A stretch of 64,000 bases of DNA from Casp-actino8 sp964513215 (GTDB lineage: Bacteria; Actinomycetota; Acidimicrobiia; Acidimicrobiales; Ilumatobacteraceae), in contig CAZELU010000005.1 in assembly GCA_964513215.1 (NCBI GenBank), forward strand, positions 1 to 64,000, written 5' to 3'. Below are positions 1 to 9,400 of this stretch, in pieces (within the stretch, counting starts at the first letter, position 1; every line of letters begins with the position of its first letter). The translations under genes were made by a program, and so were the position numbers. Under the pieces are notes generated by a model, which did no database searches, was not told where the DNA came from, and saw only the letters and a program-made list of their open reading frames with translations.

Positions 1-13
1 GGCCGAGTAGGTC

Positions 14-19
14 TAGCCT
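14..19 (+). promoter_or_regulatory. Putative leaderless -10 box of the aldolase gene
   Basis: TAGCCT ends 7 nt before the ATG at 27, and no Shine-Dalgarno sequence lies between. It fits the TAnnnT pattern repeated before many genes here. Transcription would start at or next to the start codon. Confidence 0.4.
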
Positions 20-26
20 CGGATCC

Positions 27-830
27 ATGACCACCACCGAAGATCCGTCATTGCGTACCGCCGCGATGGGCAACGCTCAGTTGCTGGCTCTGCCCACCTT
101 CGACAGCGTCGAGGACGAACGCCTGTATCGCAAGCAGCGGCTGGCGGGCGCGTTGCGCATCTTCGGTCGTCTCGGATTCGGCGAAGGCGTCGCCGGGCAC
201 ATCACCGTGCGTGACCCCGAGAAGACCGATCACTTCTGGGTCAACCCGTTCGGTTTGTCGTTCCGCCACATGCGCGTGAGCGATCTACTCCTCGTCAATC
301 ACCATGGTGAAGTCGTGCACGGAGACATGCCGGTGAACCGCGCCGCGTTCGTCATTCACTCGGCCATTCACCAAGCGCGTCCCGACGTGATCGCCGCCGC
401 GCACGCCCACTCGGTGCACGGCAAGGCGTTCAGTTCGCTCGGCATTCCGCTCGACCCGATCACACAAGACGCGTGCATTTTCTATGACGATCACCGCGTG
501 ATCTCCGAACAAGGCGGAGCCGTCGTGTTCGACATCGACGCCGGGAAGGAACTCGCGGCCGCGTTTCCGTCGGGCAAGGCCGCCATCCATCAGAACCACG
601 GTTTGTTCACCGTGGGCACCACGGTGGAAGAAGCCGCGTTCTGGTTCATCACGATGGACCGTTCGTGTCAGGCGCAGTTGCTCGCCATGGCGGCCGGAAC
701 ACCGAAGAAGATTCGCCACGAGTACGCCGCGTACACGCAGGAACAGACCGGACACCATCTCGCCGGGTGGTTCCAGTTCCAGCCACTGTGGCAAGAGATC
801 TGCCGCACCGATCCGGAACTGTTCGACTGA
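27..830 (+). CDS. Class II aldolase/adducin family protein
   Basis: The protein is 267 aa, the usual size for a class II aldolase/adducin domain with a short N-terminal extension. Zinc-type histidines are visible in a HAHSVHG stretch near residue 130 and in HQNHGL near residue 190. Such enzymes cleave or epimerise sugar phosphates (fuculose-, ribulose-type), but many actinomycete members have no known substrate. The gene stands alone, with an EamA transporter 59 nt downstream on the same strand. No sugar kinase or isomerase is adjacent, so the substrate cannot be named. The start is set by the only in-frame ATG before the conserved region and the -10-like TAGCCT. Confidence 0.85.
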   Translation: MTTTEDPSLRTAAMGNAQLLALPTFDSVEDERLYRKQRLAGALRIFGRLGFGEGVAGHITVRDPEKTDHFWVNPFGLSFRHMRVSDLLLVNHHGEVVHGDMPVNRAAFVIHSAIHQARPDVIAAAHAHSVHGKAFSSLGIPLDPITQDACIFYDDHRVISEQGGAVVFDIDAGKELAAAFPSGKAAIHQNHGLFTVGTTVEEAAFWFITMDRSCQAQLLAMAAGTPKKIRHEYAAYTQEQTGHHLAGWFQFQPLWQEICRTDPELFD

Positions 831-889
831 CTCGTCAGCGGTCCTCGTCGTCGCCTCGGGCCGCATCCGTCGGCCCGGTCGGCTCGTTC

Positions 890-1732
890 ATGGCCTCGGC
901 TCCCCCCGAGGCTCTCTTCGTCCTCAGTGCAACGGCGCAGTACATCGGCGCGACGATCGCGGTCAATCTGTTCGACGAGGTCGATCCGGCCAGTGTCGCC
1001 TGGTTGCGCGTGATCGGAGCATCAGTCGCATTGATGGTGGTATCGGCATCGAACCTTCGACACCGTTTCACCAAGGCCGAGTGGGTCGCGCTGGCCGTGT
1101 TCGGAATCGCCACGTCATTGATGAACACGTTCTTCTACTTGGCCATCGAGCGCATACCGCTCGGCAAGTCGGTGACGATCGAGTTCATCGGACCGATCCT
1201 CGTGGCGGCGTTTCGTACGCGGACCCGACGCAACGCGGTCGCGTTGGCGGTCGCCGTGATCGGCGTGATCGTTCTGTCGGGAGTGGAGATCGGCGGCGAG
1301 CCGCTCGGCATCTTGTTCACACTGTTGGCTTCGGCGATGTGGGCCACCTACATCGTGGTGGGCTCGCGCGTCGCGCAACAGAGTCACGGTGTGGCCGGGC
1401 TCGGCGTCGGCCTCGCGATCGGCGCATTGGCGATCGCGCCGATCGGAGCGCCCGGGAGCGGCGAGGTCTGGACATCGCCACGCTTGCTCGTTCTGTGCGT
1501 GCTGGTCGGATTGTTGTCGAGTGCGATCGGCTACGGAATCGACCAAGCCGTGTTGCGTCGCATTCCGATCAGACGGTTCAGCGTGCTGTTGGCCCTGTTA
1601 CCGGTGACGGCTGCGGTGGTGGGATTCATCGCACTCGATCAACGCCCGACCCTCGTCGATCTCGTGGGTATGGCGCTGGTGTTGACCGGCGTGGTGATCC
1701 AAGAACGCGACGAGTTGCCGACCGACGGCTGA
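890..1732 (+). CDS. EamA/DMT-superfamily transporter
   Basis: The protein is 280 aa and strongly hydrophobic, with about ten predicted membrane helices in two EamA repeats, as in RhaT/RhtA-type drug/metabolite exporters. A phrase near residues 90-100 (ERIPLGKSVTIEFIGP) matches the conserved re-entry of RhtA-like threonine/homoserine exporters, so amino-acid or metabolite efflux is likely. The frame stays open upstream into the aldolase gene, but the ATG at 890 precedes the first helix closely and is preferred. No clear ribosome site is seen, so cotranscription with the aldolase gene is possible. Substrate unknown. Confidence 0.85.
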   Translation: MASAPPEALFVLSATAQYIGATIAVNLFDEVDPASVAWLRVIGASVALMVVSASNLRHRFTKAEWVALAVFGIATSLMNTFFYLAIERIPLGKSVTIEFIGPILVAAFRTRTRRNAVALAVAVIGVIVLSGVEIGGEPLGILFTLLASAMWATYIVVGSRVAQQSHGVAGLGVGLAIGALAIAPIGAPGSGEVWTSPRLLVLCVLVGLLSSAIGYGIDQAVLRRIPIRRFSVLLALLPVTAAVVGFIALDQRPTLVDLVGMALVLTGVVIQERDELPTDG

Positions 1733-1751
1733 GCGCCGAACCAGATCGAGG

Positions 1752-2918
1752 TCAGTGCGAAAGCCAGGGGGCGCAGAGGCCGTCGAGCTCGCGAACTTCG
1801 ATGCGATCGCGGTTCTCCCACGTCACCGCATTGGTCGGATCGGGACGCAAGTTGAACACTCGGAACGACATCTCGGTCGTGTCGACGGCGAGGATGCGCC
1901 CGATCAACGGCTCACCCAGACCGAGCAACACCTTGATGGCCTCGAGCGCCTGAATCGAGCCGACGATTCCCGGAAGCACACCGAGCACCCCGGCTTCGGC
2001 GCACGACGGTGCGAGTTCGGCCGGCGGCGGCTCGGGAACCATGTCGCGATAGGTCGGACCCAACTTCGGATGGAACACCGACACCATGCCCTCGAACCGG
2101 AAGATCGAGCCGTGCACCACCGGGATGCCGAGCTTCACACTCGCATCGTTGAGCAGATAGCGCGACGGGAAGTTGTCGGCACCATCGACGATCACGTCGT
2201 AGCCCGTGATGATGTCGATGATGTTCTCGGCCGACAAGCGGGTGTCGTAACACACCACGTTCACATCGGGATTGAGGGCCGTGAGCGTCTTCTTTGCCGA
2301 ATCGACCTTCCGATCGCCCACGCGATCGATGTTGTGCAAGATCTGACGCTGCAAGTTGCTGGCATCCACTTCGTCCATGTCGACGATGCCGATCGTGCCC
2401 ACACCAGCCGCGGCCAAATACAGCGCAGCCGGTGAACCGAGTCCGCCTGCGCCGAGCAGCAGAACCTTGGAGCCCAACAACTTGGCCTGACCCTCCACCC
2501 CGACTTCGGGCAGGAGCAGATGCCGCTTGTAACGATTCGACTGCTCGGGGGTGAGCGACGCCGGCGCCTTCCAGAGACGACCCTCGTCCTTCCACTTGCC
2601 GAAGCCACCGGCCATCGACAACACGTTGGTGTAACCGAGTTCGCCGAGTGTCTTGGCGGCGAACGCACTGCGCACTCCACCCGCGCAGTACACGATCACG
2701 GGTGCGTTCTTGTCGGTGAGTCGACCCTCCACTTGTGCTTCGAGATGTCCGCGCGGAATGTGCAACGCACCGATCAAGGCACCTTCGGCATGTTCGTCGG
2801 GTTCGCGCACGTCGAGAACGGCGACGCCGCCCACCGCGATACGCGCTTCCGCGCTCGCGGTGTCGATTTCGGTGATGGACGCCTTGGCGGCGGCCAGGAG
2901 GTCCCGGAATGTGGCCAT
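1752..2918 (-). CDS. Rhodanese-ThiF/MoeB fusion adenylyltransferase (MoeZ-like)
   Basis: The protein is 388 aa. Residues 20-115 form a rhodanese domain with its persulfide cysteine at C78 (VYCAGGVRS). Residues 125-380 form an E1-like ThiF/MoeB domain with the nucleotide loop GAGGLGSP near 157 and a SCAEAGVLG motif at C306. The family activates the C-terminus of a sulfur-carrier protein (MoaD/ThiS/CysO) and hands over sulfur. The order is reversed from the usual MoeZ, where the rhodanese is C-terminal. The zinc CxxC pair of MoeB is absent: the first reads TYRD (289-292) and none is seen at the C-terminus. No carrier-protein gene is nearby, so the exact pathway is open. Confidence 0.85.
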   Translation of the reverse strand: MATFRDLLAAAKASITEIDTASAEARIAVGGVAVLDVREPDEHAEGALIGALHIPRGHLEAQVEGRLTDKNAPVIVYCAGGVRSAFAAKTLGELGYTNVLSMAGGFGKWKDEGRLWKAPASLTPEQSNRYKRHLLLPEVGVEGQAKLLGSKVLLLGAGGLGSPAALYLAAAGVGTIGIVDMDEVDASNLQRQILHNIDRVGDRKVDSAKKTLTALNPDVNVVCYDTRLSAENIIDIITGYDVIVDGADNFPSRYLLNDASVKLGIPVVHGSIFRFEGMVSVFHPKLGPTYRDMVPEPPPAELAPSCAEAGVLGVLPGIVGSIQALEAIKVLLGLGEPLIGRILAVDTTEMSFRVFNLRPDPTNAVTWENRDRIEVRELDGLCAPWLSH

Positions 2919-2924
2919 GAGACG

Positions 2925-2930
2925 ACCCTA
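2925..2930 (-). promoter_or_regulatory. Putative leaderless -10 box of the ThiF-rhodanese gene
   Basis: On the minus strand TAGGGT ends 6 nt before the ATG at 2918. The pattern and spacing match the other TAnnnT boxes in the window. Confidence 0.4.
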
Positions 2931-2953
2931 TCGCCATTCCCTACCAGATTGGT

Positions 2954-2968
2954 CGGGTTTGAAACCCG
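2954..2968 (-). terminator. Possible hairpin terminator after the sirtuin gene
   Basis: CGGGTTT and AAACCCG flank a single base, giving a near-perfect palindrome 17 nt beyond the sirtuin stop codon. There is no clear U-tract, so this is a weak call. Confidence 0.3.
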
Positions 2969-2984
2969 TGGGTCCCGGCTTCGT

Positions 2985-3761
2985 TCAGGCGCCCAGGAGG
3001 GCCGGGAGCATCTCGCCGATCGGGCCGATGACCAGCGCGTGCGCGAATCGGTCCATCGACGTCGGCTCTCCGTTCAGGATCACGACTCGGGCCCCGGCCT
3101 GCCGGGCCCGCGGCACGGTGTTGTTGACGGGACCCACCGACAATGTGGACCCGACGGCGAGAAACAGGTCGCAATCCTCGGCCGCGGCCATGGCCGCAGC
3201 GATCACCTCGGGCACGAGTGGTTCTCCGAACAAGATCGTCGAACTCTTCAAAACGCCACCACACGACAAACACGCCGGATCGTGGTCTCCGTCGACCACT
3301 CGTTGGATCGACTCGCCCATCGGACGGCGGTCGCCGCAGTCCCAGCACAACGTGTCACGCCACGAACCGTGCACTTCGATCACGCGTTCGTGCGGATGGC
3401 CCGCATCGAGATGCAGACCATCGACGTTCTGCGTGATGATCGCGCGCAACTTGCCGCTCTCCTCGAGTGACAAGAGAGCGTGGTGACCCGCATTCGGTTT
3501 CGGCCGTTCGCGCCCAAGATTGCGCACGCGGTTCTGCCACGCGACCCGACGTATTTCCGGATCGCCGAGATAGTGCTCGATCGTCGCAGCCTTCTCAGCG
3601 GCCGGATTCTTGGTCCAGAGTCCGTTCGGTCCGCGGAAATCGGGAATTCCCGAATCGGTGGAAATGCCCGCACCGGTGAGAACCGTGATACGCCGCGCCT
3701 CGGCGATCCACGACGCGACCGTTGCAACATCGGGATCGTTGGCCGACGAGATCGTGAACAC
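2985..3761 (-). CDS. cobB: NAD-dependent protein deacylase, sirtuin (CobB-type)
   Basis: Sir2-family enzymes remove acyl groups from protein lysines using NAD+. All main motifs are present: GAGISTDSGIPDFRG, the catalytic TQNVDGLHLDAG and VHGSW, two zinc CxxC pairs (CWDC, CLSC), and a GSTLSVGPVN segment. The chosen GTG at 3761 gives 258 aa with about 28 residues before GAGIS, normal for the family, and a CAGAAT hexamer lies 6 nt upstream. The frame stays open to an ATG at 3836 and beyond, but that extra N-terminus is hydrophilic and not family-like. It may share a transcript with the ThiF-rhodanese gene 66 nt downstream. Confidence 0.9.
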   Translation of the reverse strand: MFTISSANDPDVATVASWIAEARRITVLTGAGISTDSGIPDFRGPNGLWTKNPAAEKAATIEHYLGDPEIRRVAWQNRVRNLGRERPKPNAGHHALLSLEESGKLRAIITQNVDGLHLDAGHPHERVIEVHGSWRDTLCWDCGDRRPMGESIQRVVDGDHDPACLSCGGVLKSSTILFGEPLVPEVIAAAMAAAEDCDLFLAVGSTLSVGPVNNTVPRARQAGARVVILNGEPTSMDRFAHALVIGPIGEMLPALLGA

Positions 3762-3854
3762 GGCGTCATTCTGCCCGCCGTCGTCCGCCTCGACACGATC
3801 GTCGCCGTCCACACTCGCGCGCTTCCCCACCGTCATCGCATCACTCGGAGAACC

Positions 3855-4367
3855 ATGACGACCTTCCGCACCAAGCACCTCCTCGATCACGACCCGCACA
3901 CCGTGCACATCGTTCGCTGGAACGACCCCGTGGTCGAACGCCTCGGCCACGACGCACTCGGCGACTATGTCGAGACCTTCTGGCTCGGCACGCTCGGCCC
4001 CACCGCCACCTGGCTCCTGCGCCGATTCGCCGCCGCCCTCTCCGAATACCCCGAGGGTTGCACGATCGATCTTCCGTCCACTGCGGGCGCCCTCGGACTC
4101 GGTTGGGAAGACGGTCGTGCCAATCCGTTCGTGCGGTCACTCGAGCGCTTGCTGATGTTCGGTCTCGCCCAGGCCAACGGTGACCGCCTCGAGGTGCGCA
4201 CGGTCGTTCCGCCGTTGGCGTTCAAGCAGATCGCACGTTTACCCGAACACCTGCGCTACGAACACGAAGCCTGGATGAACGGATCCCGCCGCGAGGGCGT
4301 GGCCGTCGCGGCCTGCGGCTACGCGCCGACGCTGTCTACTTCGCCGTCCGCGATATCGGTCGGCTGA
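3855..4367 (+). CDS. Hypothetical protein, possible replication-initiator-like winged helix
   Basis: The protein is 170 aa, and I do not recognise the family with certainty. It has a conserved-looking core (LGTLGPTATWLLRRFA, then a helix with LPSTAGALGLGWEDGR and VRSLERLLMFGLA) that resembles a small helix-turn-helix or winged-helix unit, followed by a basic segment. The start ATG has GGAG about 9 nt upstream. The last 32 nt overlap tail-to-tail with pepA on the other strand. It may be divergently transcribed with the sirtuin gene. Function unknown; the DNA-binding idea is inference from the sequence pattern only. Confidence 0.65.
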   Translation: MTTFRTKHLLDHDPHTVHIVRWNDPVVERLGHDALGDYVETFWLGTLGPTATWLLRRFAAALSEYPEGCTIDLPSTAGALGLGWEDGRANPFVRSLERLLMFGLAQANGDRLEVRTVVPPLAFKQIARLPEHLRYEHEAWMNGSRREGVAVAACGYAPTLSTSPSAISVG

Positions 4368-5808
4368 AGTCGAGCGCCAAGTTGGTGAGGAGTCGCGTTC
4401 CGTAACCGGTCGCACCCCGACTGAGCCAACCATCGTCACTGTCCACGTTCATCGGGCCGGCGATGTCGAGGTGCGCCCACGGCACGTCGCCGGTGAACTC
4501 GTTGAGAAACAGCGCCGCGGTGATGGCTCCGCCGTACGGCCCACCCACGTTCTTCATGTCGGCCACGTTCGAATCGAGCAGACGACGATACGAACGCTCG
4601 AGGGGCAACTGCCAAATGGGCTCGTCAGCGTCCTTGGCCGCCGACACCACCTGGTCGATGAAGCCCTGATGTGAACCGAGCACACCGGCGATCTTCGGCC
4701 CGAGTGCGGCCATGCACGCGCCCGTGAGCGTGGCGATGTCGACGATGGCGTCGGGTTTCTGCTCGACCGCCAACGACAATCCATCGGCCAGCACCAAGCG
4801 CCCTTCGGCGTCGGTGTTGTGGATTTCCGACGTCTTTCCGTTGCGGAATTTCAGAACGTCACCCATGGCCATCGCACTGCCCGACGGGCGATTGTCGGTG
4901 CACATCAGATAGCCGGTCACCTTGGTGCGGCAGCCGAGCGCCTTCAACGCACTCATCGACGCGAGCACGGCGGCCGCTCCGCTCATGTCCATCTTCATGT
5001 TGGCGTGCATGGGGTCGGACGGCTTGAGGCTGATGCCACCCGAGTCGTACGTGATGCCCTTGCCCACCATCACGAGGTGACCCCGAGCGTTGCGCGGCGT
5101 GTACGTGAGGCGCACCATGCGGGGCGGTTCGGTGGAACCGCGGTTCACGCCGAGCAAACCGCCCAGCCCCATCACTTCGAGCTTGTCCTTGTCGAACACC
5201 TCGACGTCGAGACCCGATGCCTGGGCCACGGCCACCGCGCGGTCGGCGAGCATGCGCGCCGTGAGATGAGCCGGGGGCGTGTTGGCGAGATCGCGGGCGA
5301 GAACCACCGCACCAGCGGTCGATCGGCCTCGCGCCACACCCGCATCGGCGGCGCGCGCCTTGGCCGCAGTGGTGACGAGCGAGAGTTCGCTGGTGATGGA
5401 GACCGGTGACGACTTGAGTTCCTGGAACCGGTAACTCGCCATCACGAAACCTTCGGTGGCCGCCTGTGCGGCAACGCGAGCGTCGAGACGCACCGAATCG
5501 ACGATCGCGAGCGCCACGTGCTTGCGCTTCGCCGTCACACGGGCACAGGCCGCGGCGGCGTTGCGCACGTCAGCGGCAGTTGCCTTGCGCGGGTCGCCGA
5601 TGCCGACGGCCACGACCACACCACGGGCCGTGGGCACCACGAGGGTCTGCCCCACGTTGCCGTCGAATCCGTTCTCCTTGAGTGCGGCGCGGCTCAGGCC
5701 GAGGCTGCGCGGAACAGTGCCAGTGCTGCCGACGGCGAAGGCCTGTGCATCAGCCGAGCGAGGTGCGGAGCGGGAGGTGGAGACGTTCGGTACCGGATTC
5801 GATGTCAT
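4336..5808 (-). CDS. pepA: Leucyl aminopeptidase (M17)
   Basis: A cytosolic dinuclear metallo-aminopeptidase that trims N-terminal residues from peptides. It is 490 aa, normal for PepA, with a variable N-terminal macro-like domain and a C-terminal catalytic domain. Metal-binding and catalytic motifs are visible: KGITYDSGGISLKP and the diagnostic NTDAEGRL. The ATG at 5808 was chosen over an upstream extension that runs into the next gene in arginine-rich, non-family sequence; a CATGAT hexamer lies 6 nt before it. It follows the adenosyltransferase gene by only 7 nt on the same strand, so the two probably form one transcript. Confidence 0.95.
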   Translation of the reverse strand: MTSNPVPNVSTSRSAPRSADAQAFAVGSTGTVPRSLGLSRAALKENGFDGNVGQTLVVPTARGVVVAVGIGDPRKATAADVRNAAAACARVTAKRKHVALAIVDSVRLDARVAAQAATEGFVMASYRFQELKSSPVSITSELSLVTTAAKARAADAGVARGRSTAGAVVLARDLANTPPAHLTARMLADRAVAVAQASGLDVEVFDKDKLEVMGLGGLLGVNRGSTEPPRMVRLTYTPRNARGHLVMVGKGITYDSGGISLKPSDPMHANMKMDMSGAAAVLASMSALKALGCRTKVTGYLMCTDNRPSGSAMAMGDVLKFRNGKTSEIHNTDAEGRLVLADGLSLAVEQKPDAIVDIATLTGACMAALGPKIAGVLGSHQGFIDQVVSAAKDADEPIWQLPLERSYRRLLDSNVADMKNVGGPYGGAITAALFLNEFTGDVPWAHLDIAGPMNVDSDDGWLSRGATGYGTRLLTNLALDFSRPISRTAK

Positions 5809-5815
5809 GAACGAA

Positions 5816-6364
5816 TCATGACACGCGGCGTACCGGAAGGCTCTGGCCCTCCTGCCAACGCGCCATGGTCCACAACAGATCGGACAGGCGGTTGAGGTAC
5901 GGCACGACCTGCGAAGGCGACGGTGCCGCCGAGATCGAGTGCCGTTCGGCGCGCCGTACGACGGTGCGCGCGATGTCGAGCCAAGCCGACACCGTGTTGC
6001 CACCGGGCACCACGAATTCGGTGGGCGGCTCGAAGCGCGCATCGAGGCCGTCGATCGACGTCTCGAGACGAGCCACCATCTCGGAGGTCACGGCCGACGA
6101 ACCGGGAGTCAACTTCGAACGATTCTCGGGCAACGTGGCCAGCTCGGCCATCAAGACCCAGAGGTCACGCATGATCGGAACGAGCATCGCTTCCACTTCG
6201 GACCCGGCGCCGGCTTCGGCCCGCGCCATCCCGAGTACAGCCTGCGCTTCGTCGACCGAACCGTACGCCCGCGGCAGGGTGCTGTCTTTCGGGACGCGAC
6301 CGCCGTAGAAGAGGCCGGTCGAGCCATCGTCGCCATGGCGGGTGTAGATGCGTTCGCGCGGCAC
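5816..6364 (-). CDS. Cob(I)yrinic acid a,c-diamide adenosyltransferase, PduO type
   Basis: This enzyme transfers the adenosyl group of ATP to cob(I)alamin, making coenzyme B12. The 182 aa protein opens with RIYTRHGDDGSTGLFYGGR, the ATP-binding signature of PduO/MMAB-type transferases. It ends with the conserved pattern PYLNRLSDLLWTMAR, which holds the base-off cobalamin site. The start is GTG at 6364, with a TACCTT box 7 nt upstream, because longer versions add an unrelated N-terminus overlapping the metH leader. It is divergent from the B12-dependent metH, which makes sense for cobalamin handling, though MetH itself uses methylcobalamin. Confidence 0.92.
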   Translation of the reverse strand: MPRERIYTRHGDDGSTGLFYGGRVPKDSTLPRAYGSVDEAQAVLGMARAEAGAGSEVEAMLVPIMRDLWVLMAELATLPENRSKLTPGSSAVTSEMVARLETSIDGLDARFEPPTEFVVPGGNTVSAWLDIARTVVRRAERHSISAAPSPSQVVPYLNRLSDLLWTMARWQEGQSLPVRRVS

Positions 6365-6371
6365 GCGGGAA

Positions 6372-6377
6372 AAGGTA
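6372..6377 (-). promoter_or_regulatory. Putative leaderless -10 box of the adenosyltransferase gene
   Basis: On the minus strand TACCTT ends 7 nt before the GTG at 6364. It is part of the divergent metH/adenosyltransferase spacer. Confidence 0.4.
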
Positions 6378-6477
6378 ATGCCCGACCTTCGTCCACGACC
6401 GACTGTCCAGCACAAGTCACACCGCACCAACCGCTCGGCATTCACGAACACTCCCCAGCCTCCTGAACGACCAGAGG

Positions 6478-6483
6478 TAGCGT
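6478..6483 (+). promoter_or_regulatory. Putative -10 box of metH
   Basis: TAGCGT ends 8 nt before the metH ATG at 6492. The overlapping GAGGTAG could instead act as a distant ribosome site about 12 nt from the start. I looked for a cobalamin or SAM riboswitch in 6365-6491 and recognised none. Confidence 0.4.
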
Positions 6484-6491
6484 TCTCGTCG

Positions 6492-9400
6492 ATGTCGCGC
6501 CAGCCCTACATGGATGCCGTCAACGAACGGGTCATCGTGTTCGACGGCGCCTTCGGCACCTTCGTGCAAGGCCTCGACCTCGGGCCCGACGACTTCGGCG
6601 GCGCATCGCTCGAGGGTTGCAACGAAATGCTGTGCCTGAGCCGTCCCGACGTGATCCGTCAGATGCACGCCGCGTTCCTCGACGTCGGCGTCGATGCCCT
6701 CGAAACCGCCAGCTTCGGAAGCTTCAGCACCGTGCTCAACGAATACGCGATTCCGGAAATGGCGTACGACCTCAACGTCGCGGCCGCTCGACTGGCCCGC
6801 GAGGTGGCCGCCGAGTACGAGACCGACGGACGCACCCGTTTCGTCGCCGGCTCGATCGGGCCCGGCACCAAGTTGCCGAGTCTCGGACACATCCGATTCG
6901 CCGAGTTGCGCGACGCGTACCAAGAGCAGGCCCGCGGTCTTCTCGTCGGCGGCGTCGACTTGTTCTTGATCGAGACGTGCATGGATCTCCTGCAGATCAA
7001 GGCAGCGATGATCGGTTGCCGACGCGCCATGACCGCCGAGGGTCGTGAGGTTCCGATCCAGGTGCAGGTGACCATGGAGACGACCGGTCGCATGTTGGTC
7101 GGCAGCGAGATCGGTGCCGCGCTCACCGCTATCGGTGCGATGCGCCCCGACGTGCTCGGCATCAACTGCGCGACTGGTCCGGCCGAGATGCAGGAGCACC
7201 TGCGTTTCCTCGCCCAGTCGTCGCCTTTCCCCATCAGCGTTCTCCCCAACGCGGGCTTGCCGAGCGTCGTCGACGGTCGCACGCATTACGACCTCACACC
7301 GGCCGAACTCGCGCAGTTCCACCGTCACCATGTCGACGATCTCGGAATCGGCATCGTGGGTGGTTGCTGCGGCACCACTCCCGAGCATCTGCGCGCCGTC
7401 GTCGAAGCGGTGGGTGGGCGCGGTGCACCGCACCGCGCGGCGTCGTTCGAGCCGAGCGTCTCGTCGATCTACTCGTCGGTACCCATCCAGCAGGACAACT
7501 CGTTCCTGATCATCGGCGAGCGCACCAACACCAATGGTTCGAAGGCGTTCCGCGAGGCGATGATCGCGTCCGATTGGGACAACTGCAGCAAGATGGCCAC
7601 CGAACAGGTGCGTGAAGGCGCGCACGTTCTCGATGTGTGCGTCGACTACGTCGGCCGTGACGGCACGGTCGACATGGACGAGATCGCCAGTCGGTTCGCC
7701 ACGCAGGCCAGCGTTCCGCTCGTACTCGACTCCACCGAGCCGCAGGTGATGGAAGCCGGCCTGCAACACATCGGCGGCCGCGCCATTCTCAACTCGGGCA
7801 ATCTCGAGGATGGCGAAGCCCCCGGAAGCCGCCTCGATCGCGTGTTCTCTCTCGCCCGCGAGTACGGCGCGGCGGTGGTGTGTCTCCTCATCGACGAACG
7901 CGGTCAGGCTCGCGACGTCGAATGGAAGATGGAGATCGCGCACCGTCTGCACCGCATCGCAGTCGATCGCTACGGTCTGAGCGCCCACGACCTCATCTTC
8001 GACGCACTGACGTTCCCTCTCTCCACTGGCGACGACGACCTCCGTCTCGACGCCAAGCACACGATCGACGCGATACGCCGCATCAAGGCGGAGATTCCGG
8101 GCGCGTTCACCACGCTCGGCGTCTCGAACGTGAGCTTCGGCCTGAAGCCGGCCGCACGCCAGGCGCTCAACAGTGTGTTCCTCCACGAGTGCGTGGCCGC
8201 CGGCCTCGATTCGGCCATCGTTCACGCCGGCAAGATCGTGCCCTTGGCGCGCATGCCCGAAGAACACAAGCAGGTGTGCCTCGACCTCGTGTACGACCGT
8301 CGCACCCCCGACTACGACCCGCTGAAGAAGTTGCTCGAGATCTTCGAGGACGTCGCGACGGTCGGCAGTCAGAAGGAAGACCGCTCCGATTGGCCGATCG
8401 CTGAACGTCTGAAACACCGCATCATCGACGGTGATCGCGACGGCCTCACCGACGATCTCGACGCCGCGCTGGCCGCTGGCCATGCTCCGCTGTCGATCGT
8501 CAACGACATCCTGCTCGACGGCATGAAGGTGGTCGGCGAGTTGTTCGGCTCGGGTCAGATGCAATTGCCCTTCGTTCTCCAATCGGCCGAGACCATGAAG
8601 ACCGCGGTGGCGCATCTCGAACCGCACATGGAGAAGGTCGGCGGATCGTCGTCGAAAGGCAAGTTGGTGTTGGCCACCGTGAAGGGCGATGTTCACGACA
8701 TCGGCAAGAACCTGGTCGACATCATCTGCACCAACAACGGCTACGAGGTCCACAACCTCGGCATCAAGATCCCGATCTCGGAGATGCTCACCAAGGTGAA
8801 AGAGGTGGGCGCCGACGCACTCGGCATGAGCGGCCTCCTCGTGAAGTCCACTCTCATCATGCGCGAGAACCTCGTGGAGATGAACGATCTCGGTCTCGAC
8901 GAGGTGCCGGTTCTGCTCGGTGGCGCCGCCCTCACACGCAGTTACGTCGAGAACGACCTCCGCGAGGTGTACAACGGCCGAGTCTTCTACGGTCGCGACG
9001 CGTTCGAAGGTCTGCGAACGCTCGATCGCATCATGGAGATCAAGAGGACTGGTATCGACGATCCCGAGTTCGGTCGAGTACCGACCGGTCGCAACATTCC
9101 GAAGCGGACCGATCGAGTCGAAGCACCAGTCGATCTCCCCACCCGTTCACCCGATGTCGCTCCCGACAACCCGGTGTTCGCTCCCCCGTTCCTCGGGTCA
9201 CGCATCGTGAAGGGAATCTCTCTCGACGAGATCGCCGAATATGTGAACGAGACCGCTCTGTTCCGCAATCAGTGGCAGTACCGACCGGAAGGCTCCGAAT
9301 CGGACGACGATTTCAAGGAACGAATTCGCGCCGTCTTCCGCAGTGAACTCGCCGCCGCCAAGGCCGGTGGCTATCTGGTGCCGCAAGTCGTGTACGGGTA

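Noticed and set aside
3762..3950. N-terminal extension of the sirtuin
   Set aside because: The extra residues are hydrophilic, overlap the divergent gene start and are not part of the Sir2 fold; GTG at 3761 has a better context.
6365..6491. Cobalamin or SAM riboswitch before metH
   Set aside because: No B12-box-like or SAM-aptamer-like conserved segment is visible, and a TAGCGT box next to the ATG leaves no leader.
6417..8753. Open frame of 778 codons antisense to metH
   Set aside because: It lies wholly within metH on the other strand, has no recognisable domain and shows the His/Arg/Glu-rich composition of a G+C-driven shadow frame.
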